Shown here: piece by piece, positions 41,575 through 52,118 of the stretch | How the letters are laid out: the number at the start of each line of letters is the position of its first letter | How positions within the stretch are numbered: position 1 is the stretch's first letter | Assembly: GCA_008330645.1 (NCBI GenBank) | Contig: VLTN01000001.1 | Coordinates: forward strand, 620,001-684,000 | DNA from: Cafeteria roenbergensis | Taxonomy: Eukaryota; Sar; Bigyra; Bicosoecida; Cafeteriaceae | Direction of reading: 5' to 3' | Length of the DNA: 64,000 bases | Program-made: the position numbers and the translations under genes | The notes under the pieces: generated by a model | Told to the model about the DNA's origin: nothing | Seen by the model: the letters and a program-made list of their open reading frames with translations, nothing else | Database searches by the model: none

Positions 41575-44500
41575 TCACAACTCGTCCCGCCCCCCGCGCT
41601 CGCCGGCCTTGGCGAGCCTGGCAGCGGCCGCTGCGGCCGCAGCGGCCGCTGCCTTGCGCGCGGCAGCTTGTGCGGCGTCCACGCGCGCCAGGGCGTTGGC
41701 TGCAAGCGCAACGCGTCCCCGCCTGGCCTCGTCCGCCCACTGGGCGACCTGCCGGCGCCGGTCGTCAGACAAGAGCACCCCAAGGACGTTGGCCCGCCTC
41801 TTGAGGGTTCCCAGAACCTCGGACGTTGCCGCGGCCGCTTGAAGGCCGCTGCCCGCCTGTCCCTGCGCCGTCGCCTCGAGGCCAGAGAGCACCCCGTCGA
41901 CTCGCTGGCGCTCGCGCGTCAGCCACGCGAAGGCGTCCCCAGACCGGTGGGCCGCTGACATCAGCCGCCCGTAGAGCTCGGCAGTGGCGCGAGCCTCGGC
42001 CGACAGGCCGCCGCCGTCCGAAGGCAAGCCTGTGGCTGTCGCTGCGCGCCACGCCTCGCCCAGGCTTGCATCTGCCTGCTGCTCCGCTAGCGCGGCAGCC
42101 GCGGCTTCCTGGCCTAAAGCTGGGATGTCCTCGTCCGCAGTGGCACCTTCCTCCTCGTCCACGCGCCAGGCCGGCTGCTTCTTCCTCCAGCGCGCCCGAG
42201 CAACGGCCTCCCTCGCCCGGGCCACCACCCCGTGGTCGTCCCTCAGCTGGCTAACCAGACCGCTGCGCACCTCCGACGCAGCCAGCCGCCGGGCCAGGCC
42301 CTCCATAACGGCCACACGGGCAGCAAGCTTGTCGCGGGGCAGCCACGCGAAGCCCGCCGCAACCGCGTCTGCGGCGGAGGTCCGGCCGGCAAGCGCCCCT
42401 TCGCCTGCAAGCGAGGTCCCCACCACTGCGCGCAGCAGCGCCGTCGCCTCCGCCTTGACAGCCTCCAGAGACCCTCGCGGAAGAGCAGGAGGCAGGATCG
42501 ACCCGGCCGCCCGCATGCGCTCTTCCAGCGTCAGCGGCTCATCCGCGTCACCCCGCGCACCCGCCGCGGCCGAGCGCGTGCCGTTTGCGGCCGCGTGCTG
42601 ATCGACGGTGTCGGCCATCGCCCGCCTGGCCGCCTGCGGGGACCTGAGCCCGGAGCGCGGGGCTGCTGCTCCGGGGGCCTCCGCCTGCCGGGCCGCCTCT
42701 GCCCGCCCCCGCGCCCGGCGGACTGCTCTGGCGAGCGAGGCGTCGAGAGCTGGCAGGCTCAGTCCGAGGGGGCTGGAGCCGGCCGCAGAGACGGCTGCCG
42801 CGGGGGCAGTTGCCCAGGACGCGGGGCCCTCCACCCCCGCGCTGTGGCTGCCGCGGCTTCGGAGATCCAGCGAGCCTTCCGAGAGGCTGAGCTCGCGCTG
42901 AGCTGGTTCCACCGCCTGCAACAGCCTGGCCTCCTCCACCGCGCGAGCGGCGGCCTGTCTTGCAGCTCCGCCCGCTCCCGGAGGCGGCTCAAGGGCCGAA
43001 GCAAAGTGGTCCTCCCCTGGGCCGAAGTAGCGGAAGGATGCCGCAGAGCCGGCACGGGGCACGCAGCCCAGCGCTCGGAGCGCCTCCGCGTCGCTCAGAG
43101 CATCATCGTCGAGAGCGCCAACGGCAGACCGAGAGGCCGTCGGACGCGAGCCCGTCAGCGCCCACACGGCGGCGCCCCATGCGCGGGAAAGCAGGGCGCT
43201 GGCCGCGCTGGCTGCGGCCTGGAGGAACGACCCCGCGGAGGGTGGCGCTGTCGCCTTGGGGGCGCGGCCCTGCCGGCTGCGCTGGCTGGAAGGCCGCGCC
43301 TCGGCGGAGCCCTCGCGCCGGCTCGGGGCCGCGCCAGTGGCGCCGCTGTGGGAGGAGCCGCCGCCAACGCCAGAGGCCTGCCCGGGCGGAGGCGAGCGAG
43401 ATCCATCCTGGTCGCTCGCCGCCGCACCGCCCCCCCGCAGGCCGCTGCGGGCGGCGCTGGCGTCAACCCACACCACGTCGATGAGCGCTGCAAGCGACCT
43501 GGCCGCCTCGTGGACAGCGTCCGCAGCCTCGAGGGCCTGCACCGCCTCCGGCTCGTCCGGGAGCAAGCACACCGCTACAATGTGCGTGGCCGCGTTGCCA
43601 CGGCCGGCCGCCAAGCCGCGCACTCTGCGGAGGAGAGCCCCCGGCAAGGCCTGCCCTGCGCCTGCGGGAAGAAGCCGGGCCGTACCGGGAACCGAGGCCG
43701 AGGCAAAGGCCGCAGAGAGCCCCCTGGGCGAGGAGGCTGCCCGGGGCGGAAGCAGGTCGGGCCTGTCCAGAAAAGCTGCAGCCGCGCGCAGCGCGCTCAC
43801 GCTGAACGAGGTCGCAGACGCGGCAAGCTCGACCGAGCTCGTCGCCGGTGAGTGCGGGGCGACCGCGCGCGCCCCGCCCGGCGCCGCTGCCCCGCCTGCC
43901 CCAGGCGGCGGCAAGCGCTCGCCGAACGGGTCAGGCTCCGCAGGGGCGCCTGCGACCGCGGCGCTCCCTGTTGCCCTGGCTGGCCGCTCGGTTTCGTTTC
44001 CCCTCGCGGCCTCGTTGCCCGCCATGCCGGCCAGCCAGGCGCTGGCGGCCGCTGCCCGAGACGCGGTGCCCCCGCGGAACAACACCCACGTCGGGTCCTG
44101 CCCCACGCTCTGGACAGAACCTGCGCGCCCGGCGAGCCGCTGCATCGAGAGCTGGGGCGAGCGCTCCCCAGCGCGCAAGACCGCCCCAAGCGTTGCCTCT
44201 GGGCCGCCCGGCAGCCCCGGCAATGGCTCGGCATCCCACGCGCCCGCAGCCGCGCTGCCCGCAACGCGCCTGCTGGGCGCCACGGTCACTGCGATCCCGT
44301 CGCCTGCCAGCTCGCGCGCAGCCACGGCGGCGCTGAACACAGCGCGCAGGGTTGCCTTCGACGGCCTGGCGGACGGCGGCACGAGCAGCGCGGCCACCGT
44401 GACGGACGGCCACGCAGCAAGGCAGCGCACCAGCGACGAGCCCGGCGGGGCGACCACCACGGCGAGCGACCGCCCCTCGGCCGCCCCGGGGTCGCCGAGG

Positions 44501-44649
44501 CACAGGCCTGCGACCGTTGCCTCGGTCAGCCAGGCAGCGGCGGCGCAACCAAGCCGCTGCTGTCGCTGGGTCGTCGCACCGTCGCGCACGTGGCATGCGG
44601 CAAGCGCCGCTGCTGAGGAGAGCAGCAGCAAGCCTGCAGCCCCCCGCAT
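41575..44649 (-). CDS. Large ER-lumen protein with signal peptide and C-terminal RDEL
   Basis: The single-exon protein has 1,024 residues from the ATG at 44649. It starts with a signal peptide (MRGAAGLLLLSSAAALAACH) and ends GERGGRDEL, a KDEL/HDEL-type retrieval signal, so it should reside in the ER lumen. The N-terminal half alternates predicted beta strands and helices (SLAVVVAPPGSSLVRCLAAW; DPTWVLFRGGTAS; AATHIVAVCLLPDEPEAVQAL, then LIDVVWVDASAA); thioredoxin-like folds are conceivable but no CxxC is seen. The C-terminal third is helical and charged (FAWLPRDKLAARVAVMEGLA; VARARWRKKQPAWRVDEEEG). The overall plan - signal, globular part, helical lid-like end, NDEL/RDEL-type tail - recalls the Hsp110/GRP170 chaperones, but I find no clear ATPase motifs, so I do not assign it. 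Homopolymeric alanine precedes the tail. Confidence 0.75.
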   Translation of the reverse strand: MRGAAGLLLLSSAAALAACHVRDGATTQRQQRLGCAAAAWLTEATVAGLCLGDPGAAEGRSLAVVVAPPGSSLVRCLAAWPSVTVAALLVPPSARPSKATLRAVFSAAVAARELAGDGIAVTVAPSRRVAGSAAAGAWDAEPLPGLPGGPEATLGAVLRAGERSPQLSMQRLAGRAGSVQSVGQDPTWVLFRGGTASRAAAASAWLAGMAGNEAARGNETERPARATGSAAVAGAPAEPDPFGERLPPPGAGGAAAPGGARAVAPHSPATSSVELAASATSFSVSALRAAAAFLDRPDLLPPRAASSPRGLSAAFASASVPGTARLLPAGAGQALPGALLRRVRGLAAGRGNAATHIVAVCLLPDEPEAVQALEAADAVHEAARSLAALIDVVWVDASAARSGLRGGGAAASDQDGSRSPPPGQASGVGGGSSHSGATGAAPSRREGSAEARPSSQRSRQGRAPKATAPPSAGSFLQAAASAASALLSRAWGAAVWALTGSRPTASRSAVGALDDDALSDAEALRALGCVPRAGSAASFRYFGPGEDHFASALEPPPGAGGAARQAAARAVEEARLLQAVEPAQRELSLSEGSLDLRSRGSHSAGVEGPASWATAPAAAVSAAGSSPLGLSLPALDASLARAVRRARGRAEAARQAEAPGAAAPRSGLRSPQAARRAMADTVDQHAAANGTRSAAAGARGDADEPLTLEERMRAAGSILPPALPRGSLEAVKAEATALLRAVVGTSLAGEGALAGRTSAADAVAAGFAWLPRDKLAARVAVMEGLARRLAASEVRSGLVSQLRDDHGVVARAREAVARARWRKKQPAWRVDEEEGATADEDIPALGQEAAAAALAEQQADASLGEAWRAATATGLPSDGGGLSAEARATAELYGRLMSAAHRSGDAFAWLTRERQRVDGVLSGLEATAQGQAGSGLQAAAATSEVLGTLKRRANVLGVLLSDDRRRQVAQWADEARRGRVALAANALARVDAAQAAARKAAAAAAAAAAARLAKAGERGGRDEL

Positions 44650-45343
44650 GAGCCGGGCTCGCGCCGGGCTCCCCTCCGAGACCAGCGCAGACTCCAGCCA
44701 AACGCCGGACCGCGTGTCGCGTGCAGCGCAGATTCTTGCCGATTCCGGACGCGCAGGGCGCCCGGCAGAGCTGAAGCGAACCGAGGGCGCCGTCGCAGGG
44801 CTGTTTCCAGACCTCGTGTTCGCGTGCCAGGCGTCTGACCTCGGCAGCCTCTGCGGTTGCTGAGAAACCCCCCGGCCGCGGCGGCATTCGCCGGTTTCGG
44901 GTCCGTGCTTGCGCCTCTGGGAGGGCGGCGCCCAGGGCAGAGGGCGCGAGGCCAGGGAGAGGCAGTGAGAGTTCCGAGGGAAGCTGCAGGGCCACCGGAA
45001 TGGGCGCGTGTCCTGCGCTTGCTGACCAGACTGTTCGAGGCAGCGCCTGCCCGCCCCCGCCCGCCCAGGAGGCTGGCTTCCCACGAGAACCCCGAGATCG
45101 TCTGCTTCTCCCTGTCCTGGCGCAAAGGGCTGAGAGGAGGGCGGCGTGGGGGCGGCTGGCGGCGGAGCACACAGCTCGCATCGCGCGTCACTCATGCGGT
45201 CGTGCTCTCAGGGTCGCGTGCCACTCAGAGCGGGCTCTCCCGGCCGCTCGAAGGTGCCACACCGCCAACCCTGCAAGCCTCCCCAAGAGCCGCCGCAGCA
45301 CCAGCCTTCGGAGGCGGGACGCTTTCCGGGTCGTATAGCAACA
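44650..45343. other. Divergent region between RDEL protein and 3R-Myb genes
   Basis: About 0.7 kb between two starts. The RDEL protein frame is open upstream to about 45195 without family-like sequence, so translation from there is doubted. The string tatagca near 45334, close to the Myb ATG, is a weak TATA-like candidate. No gene is recognised. Confidence 0.3.
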
Positions 45344-47958
45344 ATGCACGCTTCTGCAGCGCAAAAGCGACAGGCGACAGAATGGGTCGAGGCGCCACGC
45401 GGAAAAGCTTCACGGTCCGAGACCGACGAGAGTGAGCCTCCCGCCCCCGCGCAATGCCCCCGGCCTGGCCTCTCGCCTTCTGCCGCAACGAGCCCAACAC
45501 GCCGGCGCCAGTTCGCCCACTCCGGCCAAAGGCCGGTTCAGAGCTGGCTGGGCAAGAAGGCCGGCCCCCGTCGGTTAGCTCCAATGATCGGCAAGGTCGA
45601 TTGGGCCGCTGGCCAATCAGGTCGACCGTCCCGGGCGCGGCCGAGGCGGTCGCGTGTGGGCTGCCGCGCGATGAGCCGGCTTCGGCATGCGACAAGCTGG
45701 GGGTAGCCATCCAGCGCTCTCTATCCGGGGGCATGAGAGCGGAGGAAGGGGGTTTTGCTTTGGAGCCGTCTGAAGCCGGAGCACGAACACTCATCACGCT
45801 GCGCGCGGCTGCGTGCCCCGCAGCGCGCCCTGGCAGCCCCCATCAGACCCAACCCTCGCTCCTCGTGCCGTGTGGGATTGCTGACTTTGCCTCTGCCCAG
45901 GTGCGGGCGCCGCAGGCAGGCGCGCTGCGCTGGAAGCGGACACCGCCCGCAGCGAGCCGAATCAGCTCAGCGAGGGCTCGGCATCTCCTCACAGCGGCGA
46001 CCACTGGGACAGCGCCGGAACCCGCCCGCGCAAGTGGACGGCCGCCGAAGACTCGGCCCTGCGCAGCGCGGTGGCGGAGTTCGGCGAGCGGCGCTGGAAG
46101 ACCATCGCGGAGCGGGTTCCAGGGCGAGACCACGTGCAGTGCCTCCAGAGGTGAGAGCGCGCAGCTGCCTTCGTTTCCTGCCCGCCCCCGGCGCCCTTCG
46201 CCCCCCAGCGCATGCCCCGCGTGCGCCTGGAGGCGCTGCGAGGCCCGGTTCCTCCCAGCCCGGGCAGGCGCGCGCGAGCGGGCGTGGGCGGCGCAGGCTG
46301 GGCGAGCCCCGGTCTGCCGGCACGAACGGCCGCGCGGCGCCGGAGCTGCGGGAAGTCCAGTCGACGGAAACGCCCGCCGCTTCGCGCGCGCAGCTGCCAC
46401 CGCCCCCAGCGCCCCTGCGCCATGCAGGCACCCGTTCCCCCCGCCCCGGGCCCGTGCCGTCCTGCCTCTGTGCCCTGGGAGTGCGGCGGGCGGGTGGCTG
46501 GCGCGGGGTCGGGCTGGCGCTGGGCGCCCCGCTCCTGCCAAGTCTCGGCGGCCGTTGCCGCTGTCGGTTTCCGCGGCTCCCCCGAGCTTGCCGCCCGAGC
46601 TTGCTTGGTTGGGACCGCGGCACCGACGTCCTTCCGACTGCGAGCCCCTTTCCGCGCCTTGCCCCTCGCTGCCCCTCGCTTGCAGGTGGCGCAAGGCCTT
46701 GCAGCCAGGCCTGAAGAAGGGGCACTGGAGCCGCGAGGAGGACGAGATCCTCAAATCTGAAGTCGCCTGCCGTCCCAGGAACTGGGGGGATGTTGCGATC
46801 CACATCCCGGGGCGCACGGCAAAGCAGTGCCGCGAGCGCTGGTCCAACCACCTGGACCCTTCCATCAAGCGCTCCGCGTGGACTGCCGAGGAGGACGCCC
46901 TTCTGGAGCGCCTGGTGGATGCCATCGGATCGAAATGGGCGAGCATCTCCCGCAAGCTCCCCGGGCGCACGGAAAACGCGGTCAAGATTCGCGCAAAGAG
47001 CCTGGAGCGCCAGCGGCGCCGCGGGGAGCGCGCTCGCTCCCCCTCCATGACCAGCGCAACGGCAGCCGCCGCAGTCGCAATGTCCTCGGACGGGCCGCGC
47101 GGCCACTCGCGCCCTGGCTTTGCTGCTGGCGTCGGGCCGTCGCCGGAGGCGCACGGGTACGGCGGCCACCCCGCCTTCGCCCACGGCGCGGCGCACCTCT
47201 CGGCAGGAGACTCTCTTGCGCCTGTTCATCCGGCCTCCGGCGCTGTCCTGCCGATGACCTCGCCCGGCGGCATGGGGTCGAGCGGAGCGCTGTCACCGCC
47301 GCGCCCCGAATGGGCAGGCACTTCCCAGCACCCCCAGCTCCTGGGGCGCGGGGTCTCCGGCCCGGCAAGCTGGCACGGCGGCGCGCTTGCGCCTCCCTTC
47401 GTCCACACGGGCGCCCACGGCCACTGGCCCCCCGCGCAGTCGGGACCGCCCGGCCCTGACGTTCCCACGCCGCGCACGCTCTACTCCAACGTGTCCTCTC
47501 CCGGCCAAGCCCAGCCTGGCATGGCGACGGTGGGCGGCGAAGGCGCCCCCCCGCCCGTGTCGTACAGCCTGGCCCCGCACCCGCAGCAGCTCTCGGCCTC
47601 CGCGGCTTTGTCGGCGGCTGCCTCGCGAGGCCAGCCCGCGAGCTCCGGGGCCATGGCGGCGCGCTACAGCCCGGATGGTCCCACTCCCCGCTTGGCCGTG
47701 GCCCCGATCCCTGCCTCCGAGGCGTTCCTCGTCGGCGACATGCCCGAGGCCTCCCGCTACGGACCTCACGGCCTTACTGTGGAGCACTACGCAGCCTACC
47801 CGACCCACCGCTCCGCGCCATCGGACCAGTCGATGGGAGCCTGGTCCTCTTTCCCCGCGTCGTCCCCTCCTGGAGCCCCGAGTGCCTTCGGCGGCCAGCA
47901 CTCTGGCTACGGCGTGGACCCATCCGGCGCCGCGCACCACGCCTGGGCCCAGCACCAT

Positions 47959-47989
<31 letters not shown>

Positions 47990-48918
47990 TCATGGCCCAG
48001 CAGATGCACCACCACCAGCGAATGCATGATCAGCAGCAGATGCAGCTCTACCATCACCAGCAGCAACAGCAGCACCAGCACCAGCAGCAGCTCCGCCACC
48101 AGATGCTGCTGCGCCACGCTAGCCACGGCTCGGCCGACTGCGCTACGCCCGCCCAGGACGCGACCGGCAGGCCCGTCTTCTCGGGCTTGGAGGGAGCAGG
48201 AGCCGCCCCAGCCTCCTCAGTGGGCGGCCAGGCGCCCTGGGCTCCGCGCACCTTTGCTGACGGCCACGGCGGCAGCGGCCCGCTCTCCTCCGTGAGCTCC
48301 AACGGCTGGGGCCATGGCGGCGGTGGCGGTGGCGGTTTCGCGCCCACTGCTGGCCTTCGCGGGGCAATCGGCTCGGCAGGCGGGCCGCGCGCGAGCTCCG
48401 TTGCTGGGCGCGATCAGCCGCTGATGCCCTGTGGCCACAACCTGTCGGGGGCGTCGGAGCGCGCCGGCTCGGTTGCCGAGACCGCAGCCAGAGCTGCGCC
48501 GGACTCTGTTGGCTCCTCCATGCACTCCGCCGACGAGACGTCTGCTGCCGGGTGCGCGCCGACTATGGCTGGCCCTGCCGCTGCCGCGTCGGGCCATCCC
48601 CTCGCCGTGGCTCGCGGAGTGTCCAGCCGCTCTGACGCGGAGGCGACCCTCGGCCTCACTGGCGCCAACGCTGTGCCCCCCATCATGGTGCTCCGCGGTT
48701 TCAGCGCCGCCAAGCCAGGCAGCCAGTTCGAGCCCCTCCCCATGGTGTCAGCCAAGGGTGCCGAGCCGCCCGCCCCTGAGACCCCCCGCATCCCCGGGCC
48801 ATCCGAGGCGGCAGTGCGCCAGTCCCGCGCAGCCCTCGACTGCGCCAGCGCCGGAAAGGCCGTGATCGTGCCCGCCGTGGTGCTGCCCTCTCCCAGCGGC
48901 TCCGCGATGAGGGCTTGA
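45344..48918 (+). CDS. Three-repeat (R1R2R3) Myb transcription factor
   Basis: Exons 45344-45431, 45901-46150 and 46686-48918 join in phases 1 and 2 (GTGAGC...GCCCAG; GTGAGA...TTGCAG), giving 856 residues. R1 begins at Lys74 (KWTAAEDSALRSAVAEFGER) and crosses the second intron at QRW; R2 reads GHWSREEDEILKSEV and ends GRTAKQCRERWSNHLDPSI; R3 reads SAWTAEEDALLERLVDAIGS and ends GRTENAVKIRAKSLER. The regularly spaced tryptophans of all three repeats are present, with the usual replacements in R3. This is the animal c-Myb and plant 3R-Myb type, which regulates cell-cycle genes. The remaining ~630 residues are Pro/Ser/Gly/His-rich with a Gln/His tract near residue 540, as in activation regions. 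Exon 1 (MHASAAQKRQATEWVEAPRG) is chosen by splice consensus and phase and has no domain. Confidence 0.88.
47958..48100 (+). repeat. CAA/CAG-rich tract coding for poly-Gln
   Basis: Runs of CAACAG and CAG with interspersed CAC and ATG codons, inside exon 3 of the Myb gene. The translation is glutamine and histidine rich. Interruptions make it less prone to slippage than a pure CAG run. Confidence 0.85.
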
Positions 48919-49662
48919 GCGCTTTGCGCCCGCCCTCCTCCGGCCTCGGTCGCCCGTGGACACCACCCCGGCCCACCGAGGACCCTGAATGGTCCTGCAC
49001 CAATCCTCCTTCCCAGCGACGTTGCTTCATGTGCAGCTGCATGCATTGCGCGCTCGCCTCGCCGGTCCTGCCCACTGCAGGCCTGCCAGGCCCACCAGCG
49101 CCTCTCCATCTCCCGGCCCGTGCCGCCGCTCCCCACACTACTGGACCCGCCTCGCCTCGACCCCCCTCCGCTCCTCCACCTTCCAGGGCGGCCCCCCTGC
49201 CGGGGCACAGTCTTCGCCCGCAGGCGAGTGCTCAACGGTGGTGGGCAGTAAATGTTTCTGTGGCTCTACCCCGCTCTCCTTTGAAACGCCAGTGACTGCC
49301 AGAATCTTGATTGCGAAGTTGTGCGAGTGTCTCTGGGTGTGCTCGCGTCTGCTGAATTGTTTTCAACTTAGATTGCTGCGAACTCAGCGGGAGCGAACAG
49401 CGAGCTTCCCGGCGCTGCTCTGACACGCAGCCTAGCCCAACTGCCTCGCCGGCGCCAGAGCGGCACAAAGTTGGACCGCACACAGGTACCCCTGCGGGAA
49501 GCCACACACGCTGCACGGCGAGACGCCCGTCAGGCGCCCCCCGAGCAGCCGCACGTTCCCGCGAGGAGGCGATGCCGCCTCCCCCCCCCCCCCCCCACAC
49601 ACACACACACAGCCCCCCTGCCGCCTCCGCGCACTTTGTGGCCAAAGAACAACGAAGAAAAA
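48919..49662. other. Convergent intergenic region with a C/CA simple repeat
   Basis: Gap of 0.74 kb between the Myb stop and the stop of the minus-strand coiled-coil gene. The middle (about 49240-49400) is relatively AT-rich for this window. Nothing is recognised beyond the simple repeat at 49581-49611. Confidence 0.35.
49581..49611. repeat. C16 homopolymer followed by (CA)n
   Basis: Sixteen consecutive C residues pass directly into about eight CA dinucleotides. It lies 3' of both flanking genes. Confidence 0.9.
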
Positions 49663-51585
49663 CTAGTCCGCGCCTTGCGGGGACGCGCGCTCGGCGTCAC
49701 TGGCCTCTGGGCACCCCTCCGCCTGCTGCTCCGCCCCGGGCGCTGCGGGGCGTGCCTCCTCAGCCAGCGCTCCTGGCTCTGCTTCGGGCTCCGCACTTGG
49801 CTGGCCGTCCTGGTCACCGCCGCTCGCCGGGGCCGGGACTTGGCTCACCGGGCCCTGGCCTGCAAGATCAGCAGCCTCGGCCTCGCCGCCTGCAGGGCTG
49901 GAGTCTCCCGATTGGCCGGCCTGGGGGGCTGGTTGCTCACGGGCACTGCCGGCATCCTCTGCTGGTCGTTGCGCCGCAACGGGAGCGAGTTCTGCGGCTG
50001 TCGGCTCCGCCCTTGACCCTGGCGCCTCTGGTTCCGGCACCACCGACTCGGCCGCTGGCACGTCCGTTGAGGTCACAGCCGCAGTTGTCCCTACAGTTGC
50101 AGTTGCAGTTGCAGTTCCAGCCATCGCTGTCGTTGCGGCCGCAGCCTGAGCCTGCCGCTGCTTCTTCCACTCCGCCAGCTGTCGCCTCCTCGCCGCCTCC
50201 GCCTTGGCCGGCCGGCAGTCCGCCCAGCGCCGCCCCGCCCCCGCCACCACCGCCCCCGCAGCTGCCTGCACGGGGGAGAGCCCCAGCGCCCTGGCCTGGA
50301 CCCTGCTGGGGGCAAGCCGCTCCAAGGGCGGCAGAGGCTGCTGCTGCTGCTGCTGCTGCTGCCTCCGCTGCTGGGCGGCAGGCAGTGTGCCGCCGCCACC
50401 GCCGGCTTGCTCAGGGCCCGTCTCCAGGCCGGGCGCGAAGGACACGCGAGACCCAGGGCGCTCAGCCTCGGCGCCGCCCCGTCCCCAGCCTCGAGCCGGC
50501 TCCGCGCTGGCCAGCCCTTCCCGGGAGGCGCCGTCCCGCCCAGCCTCGTGGCCCTGCAGCGGCCCGAGGGGCTGGGAGCGAGGGCGGGCCATGGAGTCCT
50601 CAGACGCCTCGCCGGCTGATGCCAGGCTCCAAGTCGACGCGGTTGTTGTGTTGGGCCGAGGAGGGGGAAGCGGTGCTCCGCGACCGGCTCTGCGGGGAAG
50701 CCCGTGAGAGCCGATGGGATCCAGCTCCCCCGCTCGGCGCACGGGCAGCGTGGCTGCCGACGCAGACGCCGATCCTTGGTCGGGGTAAGAGGGGGAGGCG
50801 GGGGCGGCGGAGGGGGGCGCGAGGCACTGCCAGTCCTGGCCGCTGGGCGCGGGACCCGGCGAAGCCTCGGAGCCGAGGGAGCCGCTTCCGCTCGCCCTGT
50901 GGGCCTCCGCGTGCTCCCAGGGCTCGGCCGCCGCGTAGTCCTGGTACTCGCGTGCGCCGACGGCCGCGGCGGCTGCTGCTGCGAACCCCCCGCCTGCGCC
51001 CGTGTCTGGCGAGAGCGAGGCCCGACGAGCGGCCGCGCGAACCTCGGCCACGGAGGACGACGCGTCCACGCCCATGGCCCCCAGCAGGTCTGCCGAGCTC
51101 TGGCGCTTGAGGACCAGGGAGCGGTAAAACGCAGAGGTGGCCAGCCACTTGGCTCGCAAGGCGCGCTTGCGCTTTTGCAGCTGAGCCTTGACTTTCTCGA
51201 GGTTCTGCTCCTGCTGCTGCAGGATGAGCTTGCGCCGCTCCTCGTTCTCCACACGGCGCTTGGCGTCCCGCAGCTCCGACCCAAAGGTGAAGTCGCGGAA
51301 CATGACGAAGATGCCGGAGCCGGGAGCGTACTCGTAGCCCTTGCTGAAGGTGGCAATGCGGCGGTACTCGGAGATGGCGCGGTCCTCTGGCCCAGCGAGC
51401 GCCGCAGAACGGCCGAGCATCTGGCTGTTCATGGTGTTGAACCACGGTGCACTGGCGGCCGCAGCATCCAGCGCGCGGTCCAAGGCTGCACCAGACATTC
51501 CGTTGCGCCCGCTCGACGCCGCGGAGTGAACACTGGCCGCGGAGCTCGAAGGTGCGAGTGGGCGGATCTCGGGGAGGTGCGCCAT
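49663..51585 (-). CDS. Ala/Gln/Pro-rich protein with a conserved-looking coiled-coil block, unknown family
   Basis: The single-exon protein has 640 residues from the ATG at 51585. The most gene-like part is residues ~70-165: ISEYRRIATFSKGYEYAPGS and GIFVMFRDFTFGSELRDAKR, followed by a basic coiled coil (EERRKLILQQQEQNLEKVKA, then RALRAKWLATSAFYRSLVLKRQ). The remainder is low complexity: Ala-rich and Ser/Pro-rich stretches, a poly-Gln run, an AT-rich hexamer-coded segment (Thr/Ala/Val) near 50080-50120, and an acidic Ala/Glu/Pro tail. I do not recognise a family; a microtubule- or flagellum-associated role is a guess based only on the coil. Start and end are consistent with a single exon. It is divergent from the PPR gene with 533 bp between starts. 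Confidence 0.6.
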   Translation of the reverse strand: MAHLPEIRPLAPSSSAASVHSAASSGRNGMSGAALDRALDAAAASAPWFNTMNSQMLGRSAALAGPEDRAISEYRRIATFSKGYEYAPGSGIFVMFRDFTFGSELRDAKRRVENEERRKLILQQQEQNLEKVKAQLQKRKRALRAKWLATSAFYRSLVLKRQSSADLLGAMGVDASSSVAEVRAAARRASLSPDTGAGGGFAAAAAAAVGAREYQDYAAAEPWEHAEAHRASGSGSLGSEASPGPAPSGQDWQCLAPPSAAPASPSYPDQGSASASAATLPVRRAGELDPIGSHGLPRRAGRGAPLPPPRPNTTTASTWSLASAGEASEDSMARPRSQPLGPLQGHEAGRDGASREGLASAEPARGWGRGGAEAERPGSRVSFAPGLETGPEQAGGGGGTLPAAQQRRQQQQQQQQPLPPLERLAPSRVQARALGLSPVQAAAGAVVAGAGRRWADCRPAKAEAARRRQLAEWKKQRQAQAAAATTAMAGTATATATVGTTAAVTSTDVPAAESVVPEPEAPGSRAEPTAAELAPVAAQRPAEDAGSAREQPAPQAGQSGDSSPAGGEAEAADLAGQGPVSQVPAPASGGDQDGQPSAEPEAEPGALAEEARPAAPGAEQQAEGCPEASDAERASPQGAD

Positions 51586-52118
51586 GGCGTGCGGGGCAGC
51601 CTGCCCTGGGCTCCCGGGCGCGGCGCCTGCCTCGCTGTCGCGGGTGGCGCGAGTTGAGGGGTTGCCGTTCCGGGCTCGAGGGACGCGCTCGCGGCTCTGC
51701 CAGCGCGGCGCCGTCGCTCGGCCCGAAGCCCGGCGTGCGCGAGCGGCCTAGCAAGCGGGCCAGCGAGGCTGGGCCGGCAGCGGCCATGCGCAGCTCCGCT
51801 CGAGGCCCAGCGGCCCGGGAGCGCTGGATTGTGAGGGCCTGTGGACTGCCACTCGCTGCGCAGCAATCACACACGCCCCGTGCGCGCCCCAGTGGAGGAC
51901 GGCCGCCTGCTCACACCCGTCTGCGACGCCACGTAGCCGAGCCCCACCCAGGCGACCTTGCCCCGGATCGGCAGTCCTGGGGAAAGGGGGTGGGGATGAG
52001 CAACAAGCAACAGCGAACGCGCTGGCGCTGGCCACGCTCACAGGCGGCAGAGCCTTGCGACTGCGGGCGAAAGGCCTGCAGCTTCAAGCCACCTCACCGG
52101 CGCTTCCGCGTTGCGGCC
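51586..52118. other. Divergent region upstream of the PPR gene
   Basis: Gap of 0.5 kb. The PPR frame is open back to 51447, overlapping the neighbour, but has no presequence-like or repeat-like content there; an ATG at 51996 would give an extended N-terminus and is less likely. No other gene is recognised. Confidence 0.35.
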
